A stretch of 64,000 bases of DNA from Petunia secreta (GCA_029990175.1 JARKIP010000005.1:32931501-32995500); one strand, 5' to 3'; shown: positions 21,107 to 31,181, numbered from the stretch's first letter. Numbers and translations are program-made. The notes: generated by a model from the letters alone, not told the origin.

Positions 21107-23542
21107 ATGTCTTTTGCAGGTACAAGGAGCCATAAGGGAGGTTTGGAGGGAAGTAGGAGTGGTGAGAAAGGTGTAAGTGAGAGGGAGTTAGTTGAAGCCT
21201 ACCTTCCGAGCCTCTTGGCTCAAATAGAGGCAATGGACACTAGGGTCCAACACTTGGAGGATGAGATGAAAGAAAATGAGGCCGAGGGAAGAGATGGTAT
21301 GAGTCGCACTATAGGTTATGGTATTGCTAGTAGTGGTGAAATGAGGAAGTACCCAACTAGTGTTGGTACTATTGATGGGATGTGTAAAGGGCATTACCTA
21401 GATGAATTCATGAGGGAAAGAATGTGGTGTCAATTCGTAGTGAGCCTTAATGGGAATCATGGGTATGTGCTTCAAGTGGATAATGGTGAAGCAAGTTGGA
21501 TTAGCCATCTTGTAGTGCGAAGGTTGGGAATACCTTGTGTTGATGGAATGGCGAGGGTAGTTATTTCACAAAGGAACTTTGAAGAAGAAGTGGAGTGCAA
21601 AGTAGGCCCTTTAGTGGGATGTGATGTTATGTTGGGAAAGCCTTGGCTTTCCAATAGATACTTCAAGATCGCGCAAGAAGTTGTGGATGGCTACCGTGTT
21701 CAAGCACAAGGGAAGTTTCAAATCCTTTTTCTTAGGAAAGAAGGAATACAACCAAGCACACCCATGAACATGAGAAGTGGTGGGACACCAATGAGGAGAA
21801 GCCCTATGCTTCAAAGAGTGCAACCAAGAAGCCCTATGAACATGAGAAGTAGTTGGACACCATTGAAGAGAGATCCTACACTCACAATCAATGGTGGGAC
21901 TAGTGCAAAAAGAGAGTTGACATATGTCGACAAGGTGAGCCCCGAACCACAAGATCCAAAGCAAAGTGGTTCACCTACAAAGAAGAAAGAGACATCAAGT
22001 GATGAGTCTCTTAGTCCTAGATTCCGGGTTGATATTAGAAGTCCACCTACTCCGGCTATGGGTATTCTTGGGCCTCGTCCCAACTCACCCGAATTTGAGA
22101 GACAAAAGATTGAGAGGAGTAAGGGAGTGACCGGTGACATTCCTCGAGTGGAAAAAGGAGAGGATGTGATGAGTGACGTGAGTGGGATGTCACCACCCGA
22201 ATCTACACCCGACCTTGAAAAGAAAATGAAGGAAAAGAAAGAGGGAAAAAGAATTGTAAAGAGTGAGGACACCCCTTATTCTAACCCTAACCCTTTATCT
22301 TTTTCTTCTACTTGTGTGACTTCTTGTGTAGGAAATCTTGGAGGCAAGCCATTGGAGCCTCAATCATCTTCCAAAAAGGAAGGACAAGGTGAAGCAAACC
22401 TTCAATGTGAGCTTCAAGGTGGAGAGCCAATCCATGACACTTCAAGTGCATTGAGTGAGCAAGATGGCCACTCAAAGGTAAGTGATAGTTCTCCCCTTGA
22501 GCATGTTACTTCCTTGTCATGTGAGAGTGTTTGTGAGACCTCTATACTAGTTGATGATTTGTATGATCACAATGTGTTTGCAACTAGTGTAGAGTCAAAT
22601 GGTCAACTTGTGTATGCTTGTGAACCACTAGTTGAGAGGAATGATAAGCCACATCATGATGTGAGCTCGATTTTCATTGAACCTCTCTTTAGTGAAGATT
22701 GTGTAGTTGACCTTGATTGTGACCTTTGCTGTGACACACCACCAATTTTTGATAAAGTGGAAGGCGAGTTGAATGAATACCCTATCCTTTCCCTTGATGA
22801 ATTGCTTGATAATGGTGGGTCTATGTGTTGTGGTGAGGATGGTAGTGACCTTGAGGAGTCCCTAGTGACTAGGATGGATAGACTTGTTTTTGATGACTCC
22901 TCAAGTGTGTATGAAGAGTGTGAAATTAACCCTCCATGGCTTGATAGGTTTAACTCTATAGACAATCCGTTGTTTGAAATGACAAGTGAGACGAATGGTC
23001 TTGGAATTGAGTATGTTGGTCCGTCTTCTAGTAGTCCTAATCTTGATTGTGTGGACTACAATGATGAAGAAGCCATTATGAAAGCTTTCCTTGATAGTTT
23101 GTCTAGTGAGAGAGATCGTCTTAGAGATGGGTTTGAGGGTGAGGAAGTCACTCTTGGTGTGTGTAAGAGTGCTTCCAAGAAGGGGAGTGGAGTATTCGAT
23201 GTTAGTTGTCGCTTGAATTATGTTGCTTACTCCATCCCATATGTTGATCACACCTTGAGTGTTGAGCATGCCAAAGCCAATATGTCACGTTGTGATGATA
23301 TTGATTTGAAGGCTTTGTATGTTGGGCCTAAGCTTAGGGGTCATAGGGAAGTTGAATGCTATATCTTGCATGTTCCATGTCCTATTGATTCCTTTGCTTG
23401 TTCTAGTGTTGGATGCACTTTCTTTGTGAGTCAAGTACTTGTTGTTTCCTTGGGAGACATGAGCTTTTTTATTGGTATTGATGCTTGGCTCTATCATAAG
23501 AGTGTGTTTTCCCACACTCGTGACACTAACCTACTCTTGTAG
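21107..23542 (+). CDS. Novel 811-aa protein of non-autonomous LTR element B
   Basis: Single open frame. The ATG at 21107 is used here; an in-frame ATG at 21233 is the alternative if the upstream splice site is used. Residues 28-70 (LVEAYLPSLLAQIEAMDTRV) match the N-terminal coiled coil of J gag (FIKEALASLLAKMDVMTQRI). Residues about 105-205 resemble a retropepsin (LVVRRLGIP, GCDVMLGKPW), with DNG in place of DSG. A repeat of about 24 residues (TPMNMRS.GTPMRRSP) follows. From about residue 286 it carries the Lys/Ser/Pro block and the unknown C-terminal part also seen in A and H. It lacks the Asp/Tyr-rich N terminus of A and H. Function unknown; a Gag-like or accessory role is inferred from the coiled coil. 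Confidence 0.85.
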   Translation: MSFAGTRSHKGGLEGSRSGEKGVSERELVEAYLPSLLAQIEAMDTRVQHLEDEMKENEAEGRDGMSRTIGYGIASSGEMRKYPTSVGTIDGMCKGHYLDEFMRERMWCQFVVSLNGNHGYVLQVDNGEASWISHLVVRRLGIPCVDGMARVVISQRNFEEEVECKVGPLVGCDVMLGKPWLSNRYFKIAQEVVDGYRVQAQGKFQILFLRKEGIQPSTPMNMRSGGTPMRRSPMLQRVQPRSPMNMRSSWTPLKRDPTLTINGGTSAKRELTYVDKVSPEPQDPKQSGSPTKKKETSSDESLSPRFRVDIRSPPTPAMGILGPRPNSPEFERQKIERSKGVTGDIPRVEKGEDVMSDVSGMSPPESTPDLEKKMKEKKEGKRIVKSEDTPYSNPNPLSFSSTCVTSCVGNLGGKPLEPQSSSKKEGQGEANLQCELQGGEPIHDTSSALSEQDGHSKVSDSSPLEHVTSLSCESVCETSILVDDLYDHNVFATSVESNGQLVYACEPLVERNDKPHHDVSSIFIEPLFSEDCVVDLDCDLCCDTPPIFDKVEGELNEYPILSLDELLDNGGSMCCGEDGSDLEESLVTRMDRLVFDDSSSVYEECEINPPWLDRFNSIDNPLFEMTSETNGLGIEYVGPSSSSPNLDCVDYNDEEAIMKAFLDSLSSERDRLRDGFEGEEVTLGVCKSASKKGSGVFDVSCRLNYVAYSIPYVDHTLSVEHAKANMSRCDDIDLKALYVGPKLRGHREVECYILHVPCPIDSFACSSVGCTFFVSQVLVVSLGDMSFFIGIDAWLYHKSVFSHTRDTNLLL

Positions 23543-23610
23543 TGGGAAGCTTTGTTGTGCTTGTTTTGAATGTAGGCTTGATGGTATGATTTCGAGGACG
23601 AAATCCTTTC

Positions 23611-23623
23611 AAGAAGGGGAGGA
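23611..23623 (+). other. Polypurine tract of B
   Basis: AAGAAGGGGAGGA immediately before the 3' LTR, preceded by the shared GATTTCGAGGACGAAATC block. Confidence 0.85.
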
Positions 23624-24413
23624 TGATAAGACCCGAATTGGAGCCACCAAGAGCCAAGCATGAGAGCACAAAGGATACAAGGCAAGGGCACCGGAGGAGG
23701 GTTCGAGAATGATTTGGAGTCATGGAATTGAGCGTCAATGAGGGAGGACCGGCTACGGACCAAGGAGGAACACTTAGAGTCCATTTTGAGCCGTTTCCAA
23801 GTCTCCCAGGAAGGAGGCGGACCGCCCATTGGACTAGGCGGACCGCCTAGTTGACTACACCTCTCAGGATCTCTGGCCGCCTACTGCAGAGGCGGACCGC
23901 CCATTTTCCAGGCTGGGCGCCTACTCTGGGCGCCTACTATTCAGGCGGGGCCCCTAGTTTGCTGAAGGCCCATCCGGGTTTCCTACTTATTTTGAGTGTA
24001 ATTCCAACTATAGCCCTAAGTGACATGTATTGTTTTGACTAGACGTAGGGGCTATTTAGACATTTTATTTAGAAGTGTGGTGAACCTATAAATACCACAC
24101 TTAGTCATTTATTTCATTGAGCTTGTTTAGAATTGAAGAATAGACTTAGTAAGAGAGGCAAGGCCTTCTTCTTTGTAGAAGCTTGAAGCTTCGGATTATC
24201 TCTTTGCTTGGAGCCTATGGAGATCCGTCACTAGTACGGAATCCTTGTATGGTTCAAGTTTCCCTTCCTCTCTCGGATAATCAATTCATGGTTTGAATCG
24301 TTTGTCCATTCTTTTCTTCTATTTCTGTTCTTCCCATCCCTTACTTTCTTGTTATCTTTGATTATTGCTTCCGCATCATTAGCTTATCGCTTCCGCCTAT
24401 TTGGGTCTTATCA
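23624..24413 (+). repeat. Element B, 3' LTR
   Basis: 790 bp. It has one more GGGCGCCTACTCT palindrome unit than the 5' LTR (about 23921-23935), and the TATA inverted repeat is 9 bp here (AAGTGTGGT 24073-24081 / ACCACACTT 24094-24102), two bases longer than in the 5' LTR. The last three bases form part of the TSD used by element J. Confidence 0.9.
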
Positions 24414-24415
24414 AT
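24411..24415. repeat. TSD of element J, left copy (TCAAT)
   Basis: TCAAT straddles the end of the B 3' LTR; the second copy is at 32010-32014. Confidence 0.93.
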
Positions 24416-25243
24416 TGATAAGAATCAAAAACGAAACGCGGAAATAAACATAAAGAGCGAGACACTACTCGAACTCCCTACGAAGTAACTATGGAGAACT
24501 CGTTCCATAATACCCTCGTATCGGTGTCAAGGAGGACCTACACTATGCAACTACCCTCGAGCCACACTTGGGGCTCGCAAATAGAGTGATCGGGTTTTCG
24601 GTTCAAGACTCAACTAGATTCCACTAGTGAATTCAAGCAACCAAGGCAAAGGATTCTCCAAACAAGAGATAGTTTCTTTTCATCATTCATATAATTCAAG
24701 GTAGACTAAGGTTTGAATAGGTTTGTGAAGTATTTATAGACTTCACTTACATGTAATGAAAGCTCAAAAATACCCCCAACATGGGTTAAAACAATAAAGG
24801 CCTCATAGGGCTATAGTTGTCCAAAACATAGCAATTAAACTAGGAATCCCGCAACCCTTCACAAAGTAGGCGCCCAGCCTACTCTAACTAGGCGCCCCGC
24901 CTCTTTTCACTATGCTGAAGGAGTGGGCGGTCCGCCTGGTCTGGGACTCTCACAGAGGCGGTCCGCCTGGTGAGATCCAGAGAGTGTGCAAAAACTAGGC
25001 GGCCGGCCTAGTGGAGTAGGCGGTCCGCCTGGTGCTGTGGCCTCTTGAGTTGCTTCCAAAAGTGCTCCGGATGCCTCGACAAGTGTACTAGAAGGTTCTC
25101 CATCCATGGCACACCAAAGTATAGTCTTCAAGTTGGTCTTGGAGCCTTCTTCCATACCCTTCCATATCAAATGAAGATGGGTGTCTTGGATCAACTTGGC
25201 TTGACTCCGAGTGAAGGGTCTTGAGAGGGTTTGGGTCTTATCA
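24416..25243 (-). repeat. Element J, 3' LTR
   Basis: 828 bp, TGATAAG termini. Palindromes of the GGCGGTCCGCC type at about 24865-25040. TATA box in a perfect 7-bp inverted repeat, GTGAAGT 24725-24731 / ACTTCAC 24740-24746. A second hairpin is CGAGCC 24558-24563 / GGCTCG 24572-24577. Confidence 0.92.
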
Positions 25244-25821
25244 TTCTCCCCTTCTTGAGAAGATTTCGTCCTCGAAATCGAAGCATCATCCACGACCTCT
25301 TCATCATGAAGCACAGCCTCCTCATTACCTACATGCAAAGGAACCAAGTCACTAACATTGAAAGTATTAGAAACTTGATACTCACTTGGCAAGTCGACCA
25401 CATAGGCATTGTTGTTTATCTTCGAGAGCACTTGGAATGGGCCATCTCCTCGGGGTGCCAACTTCCCTTTTCTAAGGTTTGGAAACCTTTCTTTCCGGAA
25501 ATGCACCCACACATAGTCACCCTTCTTGAGTTCCACCTTCTTGCGTCCCTTGTTCTTCTTGGAGGCAACCTTAGCATAAGCTTCCTCCAAGTTCTTCTTC
25601 GCCTTTGCATGGAGTTCAACCAAAGCCTTGGCTCTAGCTTTACCTTCAAAATTAACAACCATTTCCCTTGGCAAAGGGGTTAGATCAAGGGGAATCAAGG
25701 GGTTAAAGCCATAAACACACTCGAATGGAGTCATGCCTATCAAGCTATGCAATGTGCGATTGTAGGCAAACTCCATAAGAGGTAGACGATCAATCCAAGT
25801 CCCGGCCTTGCCTCGAATCAT
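24910..25821 (-). pseudogene. Element J integrase C-terminal part, overlapping the LTR
   Basis: Continues pol after the frameshift near 25822. It starts at the integrase core end (MIRGKAGTWIDRLP, MEFAYNRTLH, TPFECVYGFNP), then the GPY/F-like module (KLAPRGDGPFQVLSKINNNAY and SNTFNVSDLVPL). It ends in ISRTKSSQEGEND followed by LTR-encoded sequence with FTRSQAKLIQ. The last 110 or so codons lie inside the 3' LTR. The GATTTCGAGGACGAAATC block kept in all non-autonomous relatives is the coding sequence for the ISRTKS region here, so this stretch is conserved as a cis element as well as protein. Confidence 0.8.
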
Positions 25822-25825
25822 GGCT

Positions 25826-28800
25826 CTAAGAGCTTGGTGTTTGGGCGTGGTGGGACGTGGAAAACAAGAGCTTGGTGCCTAAAGCACCCCATAAACACCT
25901 CCAAAAATGACTTAGGAACTTAGTGTCCCTATCACTCACTATGGTTCGAGGCACACCATGCAACTTCAAAACATTTTCAATAAACAAAGTTGCCACATGT
26001 TGTGCATCATCACATTTCTTGCATGGAATGAAATGAGCCATTTTGGAAAACCTATCCACAACAACATAAATGCTATCATGGCCCCCTCTAGTCCTTGGTA
26101 ATCCCATCACAAAATCCATTGAGATATCCAACCATGGACTAGTAGGTACGGGGAGAGGGGTATACAATCCATGAGGGTGGGCTTTAGATTTGGCTCGCTT
26201 GCACTCAAGGCAATTAGCGCAAAACTTTTCCACATGCACCCTCATCTTTGGCCAATGGAATTGTTCTTGAAGTATGGCCAAAGTCTTTCTTGTGCCAAAA
26301 TGTCCCATGAGTCCCCCGCAATGTGCTTCATGCACAAGCAACTCTCTCCAAGAGGACTCCGGAATGCACACCCTACCATTTTTGAAGATATAACCATCAA
26401 ACCATTGGTACTTGTCAACTCTCTCCCCTTTCTCTAGAGTGTCATGGACACTCTTTAGCTTTGGGTCATGAGCATACATCAATTTAATGCTCTCAAAACC
26501 CATGAGCTTAGAGGTGAGAGTGGTGGCTAGAGCGAACTTTCTCGAAAGCGCGTCCGCCACAACATTGTCCTTCCCTTTCTTGTATTGGATCACATAGGGA
26601 AAAGACTCAATGAACTCAACCCACTTGGCATGTCTCTTATTGAGCTTCTCTTGGCCTCTCAAATGCTTGAGTGACTCATGGTCACTCTTGATTACAAACT
26701 CACGAGGCCAAAGATAGTGTTGCCAATGGGCAAGGGCTCTCACAAGGGCATACAACTCCTTGTCATATGTAGAATAATTCAAGGATGCCCCTTTCAACTT
26801 TTCACTAAAGTAGGCGATGGGTTTGCTATCTTGCATTAAAACACCACCAATTCCCACCCCCGAGGCATCACATTCAACCTCAAATGCCTTTCCGAAGTCG
26901 GGCAATTGCAATAGAGGGGCGGTACTCAACCTACTTTTCAACTCAAGGAAGGCCTTCTCTTGAGGCTCTCCCCAAACAAACGGTTGGTCTTTCTTCACCA
27001 ATTCGGTGAGTGGAGTGGCAATGGAGCTAAAGTCCTTCACAAATCGCCTATAAAAGCTTGCGAGACCATGAAAGCTCCTTACTTGAGTCACGGTAGTAGG
27101 AGTAGGCCAATCACGTATGGCCTCTACCTTAGACTCATCCACCTCCACTCCTTGGGCACTCACAACAAACCCAAGGAAGACCACCTTCTCAACACCAAAG
27201 GCACACTTTTTAAAATTAGCATAGAGCTTTTCGGCTCTCAACTTTTCAAGCACTAGCCTAAGGTGTTCAACATGGTCGTCTATTGATTTGCTATAGATCA
27301 ATATATCGTCAAAATAGACGACCACAAACTTGTTGATGAATGGCTTTAGAACATGGTTCATTAGCCTCATGAAAGTGCTAGGTGCATTGGAGAGCCCAAA
27401 GGGCATCACCAACCATTCATAGAGACCAAACTTGGTCTTGAATGCGGTTTTCCATTCATCACCGGGTTTCATCCGGATTTGATGGTAGCCGGACCTAAGG
27501 TCAATTTTGCTAAACACACATGAACCGCTCAACTCATCTAACATATCATCAAGCCGGGGAATAGGATGACGGTACTTTACCGTTATTTTGTTCACGGCCC
27601 GACAATCAACACACATTCTCCAAGTGCCGTCCTTTTTGGGAACAAGGATCACGGGCACGGCACAAGGACTCAAGCTTTCCCTCACCAAGCCTTTAGTGAG
27701 CAATTCATCAACTTGCTTTTGCAATTCCCTTGTATCCTCCGGGTTGCTCCTATAGGCCGGTTTGTTCGGGATTTGGGATCCCGGGACAAAGTCTATTTGA
27801 TGCTCAATGCCCCTCAAAGGAGGCAATCCATCCGGCATTTCATCCGGGAACATGTCACCAAAATCCTTCAAAACATTCTCAAACACACTAGGCAAAGGGT
27901 TAGAAGAAAAATCACAATTAGAGTTTAGAACCATACCTTTGTGCACTAGGCATATGAGAGGTTTGTTGCCATCATTTCCTTTTAGGACCTCGCCCGGTTG
28001 CATCATGGCACATATGCCACCGGTAGAAATAGGTGGGATTGCCACCAAGCTTTTGGACAAAGGGCTAGTCTCAACCACCGACTTAGCCTTTGCCGCTTCT
28101 CTCAACTCCCGCATCCGTTTGTAATCATCGCTTACTTGTTTGGGAGTCATAGGTTGGAGCACAAACTTTTTCCCCTCATGCGTCACCGTATAGGTGTTGG
28201 CATGACCATTATGAACCACATGTCTATCAAATTGCCAAGGCCTACCAAAGAGTAGGTGGCATGCTTGCATAGGCACGACATCGAACATGTGTTCATCCAC
28301 ATAGTTCCCAATCTTGAATTTGATCAAACATTGCTTAACCACCCTCAACTCACCGCACTCACTAAGCCATTGAAGCTTATAAGGATTTGGGTGTTTCAAG
28401 GTAGGTATTTTCAATTGGGTAACTAGCGTTTGGCTAATAACATTAGCACAACTTCCCGAGTCAATGATCATAGAACAAATGAGACCCATGACTCGGCATT
28501 TGGAATGAAAAAGATTCTCTCGTTGCAAGGTCTCAACATCCTCTACACACATGACTCCTAGACTCCTCCTCACAACAAGGAAGGCATGGGATTCATCATC
28601 TTTGATCATAGTAATCTCCCCTTCATCTCCCTCATCCACATCACCCTCTACTCCCTCTTCTTCCTCGGGCTCACTATCTTGTTCATAGATCAAGTCACCA
28701 ACTAGAACCATAGTTTTCCGAGTAGGGCAATCTTTAGAGAGATGACCATATCCCTTACACTTAAAGCATTGAGTAGAAGAAGAGATTGGATTACTCAATT

Positions 28801-30094
28801 GAGTTCTAGAGTTACCTCCCACGGGTTGTGTCGACCTTTCAAAAGGCTTTTTCACTTCCTTGCTAGCATTTGCACCACTTGCACTTGAGAATTTGGCATT
28901 AGTTGTAGGAGACTTCCAATCCTTTGGCTTGTTCAATGGAGTAATAGCATTACTCTTGTAGCGGAGGGATTTCTCCTCTTTGAGCCACTTCTCGGCTTCA
29001 ACCGCATCCTCACATAGCTTGTAGTGATCATTGTACTTGTGAAACTTCAAAAGTGAAGCTATGTCTCGGTTTAAGCCCCCTTTGAAACGGATCATGGCCG
29101 TCTCATTGTCTTCCTCATCCAAGTCTAGAGTCATCCGGACTTGTTCAAACTCATTGAAGTACTCCCCAACCGACTTGGAACCTTGTTTCAATTCATAGAG
29201 ATGCTTTTGTTGGTCCACTCGGTATTGGTTAGTCAAGTACTTTTCATCCATCACACGGATCAACTCATCCCAAGTAAGATTAAGAACCATCCCCATCCTC
29301 CTTCTATTCCTCTTGACCGACTCCCACCATGTAGAAGCAAAGGACTCAAAGGTAGAGATAGCATACTTAGTCTTCTTCAATTCGGGCATGTCATTGGTGT
29401 CAAATATACGTTCCATAGACAACTTCCAATCAAGGTACTCCACCGGATCACTACTCCCTTTGAAAGGAGGAATAGTAATCTTCACACTATTAAGATTGTT
29501 GTTGTTGTCTCGACCCCCACGGAATGGCTCCGGTTGGCCCCCATAGTGGTCTTCATTCACACCATACTCCCTTCTCGCATTCCCTCCAATAAATCCCATA
29601 GGTGGCCCTCGACCTCGGCCCCTACCTCGATCCACATTACGACCCCAATTCATACCACGTCTCGGTTGAAAGTGGTCATCAAGCCCATACATATCATCAC
29701 CATACTCGGCTTCCTCCCCTTCTTGAGCTTCCTCGACTTGCTCAAGAGGTTGCACATTTCGGATGGGTCTTGGTAATGGGTTGTCTCTTGGGGGATTATC
29801 CAAGATACGGGGAATGCCCGTTTGTACAATTCTCTCTCGATCTTCCTTTACCCGTTGTTGATTGAGCAATTCAACAACTTGCTCCGGGGTAAAGGTAGGG
29901 CTACTCGAGCCTTCACCGGTCTCAATTTGGACACTCGGGGTCCCCTTTTCAATTGGGACACTCGGGGTCCCTTGGTCTCCTTGGGTACTTGAAGCACCCT
30001 TTTCAAGTGACTCAATCCTTTGAGTCATAACATCCATCTTGGCAAGAAGGCTAGCCAAGGCCTCCTTGATGAAATCTTGACCTTCGTTGGCCAT
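25826..30094 (-). CDS. Element J gag-pol polyprotein (1422 codons, ends early by frameshift)
   Basis: I chose the ATG at 30094, preceded by a polypyrimidine-TAG and GTACA, over an upstream TTG. Gag: N-terminal coiled coil, RGRG-rich stretch about residues 165-180, capsid-like region about 210-390, CCHC knuckle (CFKCKGYGHLSKDC) near 442. Protease DSG near 541. RT about 760-960 with YFDD near 925. RNase H about 1045-1160. Integrase HHCC zinc module near 1251-1300, first Asp in MDFVMGLP near 1323, second in VSDRDTKF near 1381. The frame stops right after HAQT, where integrases of this type have DGQTE; the segment with the catalytic Glu is missing. Otherwise the protein looks intact. It directs particle assembly, reverse transcription and integration in functional relatives. 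Confidence 0.9.
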   Translation of the reverse strand: MANEGQDFIKEALASLLAKMDVMTQRIESLEKGASSTQGDQGTPSVPIEKGTPSVQIETGEGSSSPTFTPEQVVELLNQQRVKEDRERIVQTGIPRILDNPPRDNPLPRPIRNVQPLEQVEEAQEGEEAEYGDDMYGLDDHFQPRRGMNWGRNVDRGRGRGRGPPMGFIGGNARREYGVNEDHYGGQPEPFRGGRDNNNNLNSVKITIPPFKGSSDPVEYLDWKLSMERIFDTNDMPELKKTKYAISTFESFASTWWESVKRNRRRMGMVLNLTWDELIRVMDEKYLTNQYRVDQQKHLYELKQGSKSVGEYFNEFEQVRMTLDLDEEDNETAMIRFKGGLNRDIASLLKFHKYNDHYKLCEDAVEAEKWLKEEKSLRYKSNAITPLNKPKDWKSPTTNAKFSSASGANASKEVKKPFERSTQPVGGNSRTQLSNPISSSTQCFKCKGYGHLSKDCPTRKTMVLVGDLIYEQDSEPEEEEGVEGDVDEGDEGEITMIKDDESHAFLVVRRSLGVMCVEDVETLQRENLFHSKCRVMGLICSMIIDSGSCANVISQTLVTQLKIPTLKHPNPYKLQWLSECGELRVVKQCLIKFKIGNYVDEHMFDVVPMQACHLLFGRPWQFDRHVVHNGHANTYTVTHEGKKFVLQPMTPKQVSDDYKRMRELREAAKAKSVVETSPLSKSLVAIPPISTGGICAMMQPGEVLKGNDGNKPLICLVHKGMVLNSNCDFSSNPLPSVFENVLKDFGDMFPDEMPDGLPPLRGIEHQIDFVPGSQIPNKPAYRSNPEDTRELQKQVDELLTKGLVRESLSPCAVPVILVPKKDGTWRMCVDCRAVNKITVKYRHPIPRLDDMLDELSGSCVFSKIDLRSGYHQIRMKPGDEWKTAFKTKFGLYEWLVMPFGLSNAPSTFMRLMNHVLKPFINKFVVVYFDDILIYSKSIDDHVEHLRLVLEKLRAEKLYANFKKCAFGVEKVVFLGFVVSAQGVEVDESKVEAIRDWPTPTTVTQVRSFHGLASFYRRFVKDFSSIATPLTELVKKDQPFVWGEPQEKAFLELKSRLSTAPLLQLPDFGKAFEVECDASGVGIGGVLMQDSKPIAYFSEKLKGASLNYSTYDKELYALVRALAHWQHYLWPREFVIKSDHESLKHLRGQEKLNKRHAKWVEFIESFPYVIQYKKGKDNVVADALSRKFALATTLTSKLMGFESIKLMYAHDPKLKSVHDTLEKGERVDKYQWFDGYIFKNGRVCIPESSWRELLVHEAHCGGLMGHFGTRKTLAILQEQFHWPKMRVHVEKFCANCLECKRAKSKAHPHGLYTPLPVPTSPWLDISMDFVMGLPRTRGGHDSIYVVVDRFSKMAHFIPCKKCDDAQHVATLFIENVLKLHGVPRTIVSDRDTKFLSHFWRCLWGALGTKLLFSTSHHAQTPSS

Positions 30095-31169
30095 TGTACC
30101 TACAAAGAAAAGAAACAAGAGTTAGTTAAAACACCTCACTCGCTCCCTCACTTGTGTTCACTCGGATCACTCGTATGGTGGCGGTGGCTATTTCACTCTT
30201 GCTTGAACTCAAAAGCTTCACAAAGTTGAATAGTAAACCTTAACCTAATCACTCGACTCAAAAGCCAAATGTACTCCGGGGTGAGTGGAGTTAATAGGAC
30301 TCGATTGGAACGCTAAGCACTTTGAGTGAGGACGTGAGTCAAAAGGCACTACGGATCTTCTTTGAGTTCTAGCCTCCGTTCTAAGGCACGATGATCCTAG
30401 TAGCTTGAAGTAATTAGTACTAATCGAGTAGGATTATACTCTAATAATACTAATTAGAAGCGATGCAAACAACAAAACAAACGAACCTAGAAGAAACTAC
30501 CCGATTCCCAACTCTCCAGGAAGTAGGCGCCCCACCTGTTTGGACTAGGTGGTCCGCCCAGTGTCTGCAGAGAGGAGTGGGCGGTCAGCCTACTCTGAGT
30601 AGGCGGTCCGCCTCTGTAAAGTCCAGAGAGCACTCAAAAATCAGGCGGTCCGCCCGTTTCCCTAGGCGCTCCGCCTACTGCAAGTTCCAGCAAATTTCAA
30701 ACACGATTTTCTTGGTTTTGCACCCAAAAATTCATCAATCCACACGTTGTTTTGGCAAATCAAAGGTACCCCAATGTTGTTTCAAGCACAGAGATCAAAC
30801 CCCAATCAATTTTATCAAACCCCAATCAAAGTTCAACATTCCACCATGTTCATAGCTAGGGTTTCAAATTTTCAAGTTCTTCAAGGGTTTCAAATTTTCA
30901 ATCCTTGTGTTTCTACTTCGAATTCGATGCTCAGGGTACCAAAAGAACGGGTTTCCAACAAGGAACAAAACCCAATATCAATCAAGCAATGGCTCCAACA
31001 AACCAAGATTCTATGATCAAATTTTTGTGTTTTCAACCTTTTCTATTTTTTTTTTTTTTTGTGTTTTCTTCTTTTTCTTCAACATCAAATAAGAACCTAA
31101 GATAGAAACCAACCTAGGCACGAAGAATCAAGGGTCGGGGGTTTGTAGAAACAAAACCCGAGCCTTGCT
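30095..31169 (-). other. Element J 5' leader
   Basis: Untranslated, read right to left. PBS-proximal T-rich stretch (31040-31080), palindrome cluster (about 30525-30680), and a leader block related to that of A (about 30325-30365, in plus orientation GACGTGAGTCAAAAGGCACTACG). Just before the ATG, in element orientation, is AACTAAC followed by pyrimidines and TTTGTAG, a plausible 3' splice site. Confidence 0.65.
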
Positions 31170-31179
31170 CTGATACCAA
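31168..31179 (-). other. Primer-binding site, initiator tRNA-Met (J)
   Basis: The plus strand reads GCTCTGATACCA, the complement of TGGTATCAGAGC, two bases from the LTR. Confidence 0.9.
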
Positions 31180-31181
31180 GA

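Larger units (their letters stand above)
19065..24413 (+). mobile_element. Element B: non-autonomous LTR retrotransposon with the novel gene
   Basis: 5.35-kb element with LTRs of 775 and 790 bp, PBS, leader, one open gene (21107-23542) and PPT. No RT or integrase. It lies at the polypurine tract of element C, and element J later inserted at its right end. The LTRs differ mainly by small indels in the palindrome cluster and beside the TATA hairpin. Confidence 0.88.

Noticed and set aside
29141..29776. Plus-strand 211-codon frame opposite J gag
   Set aside because: Antisense shadow of gag, rich in Pro/His/Ile, with no homologue among the features here.
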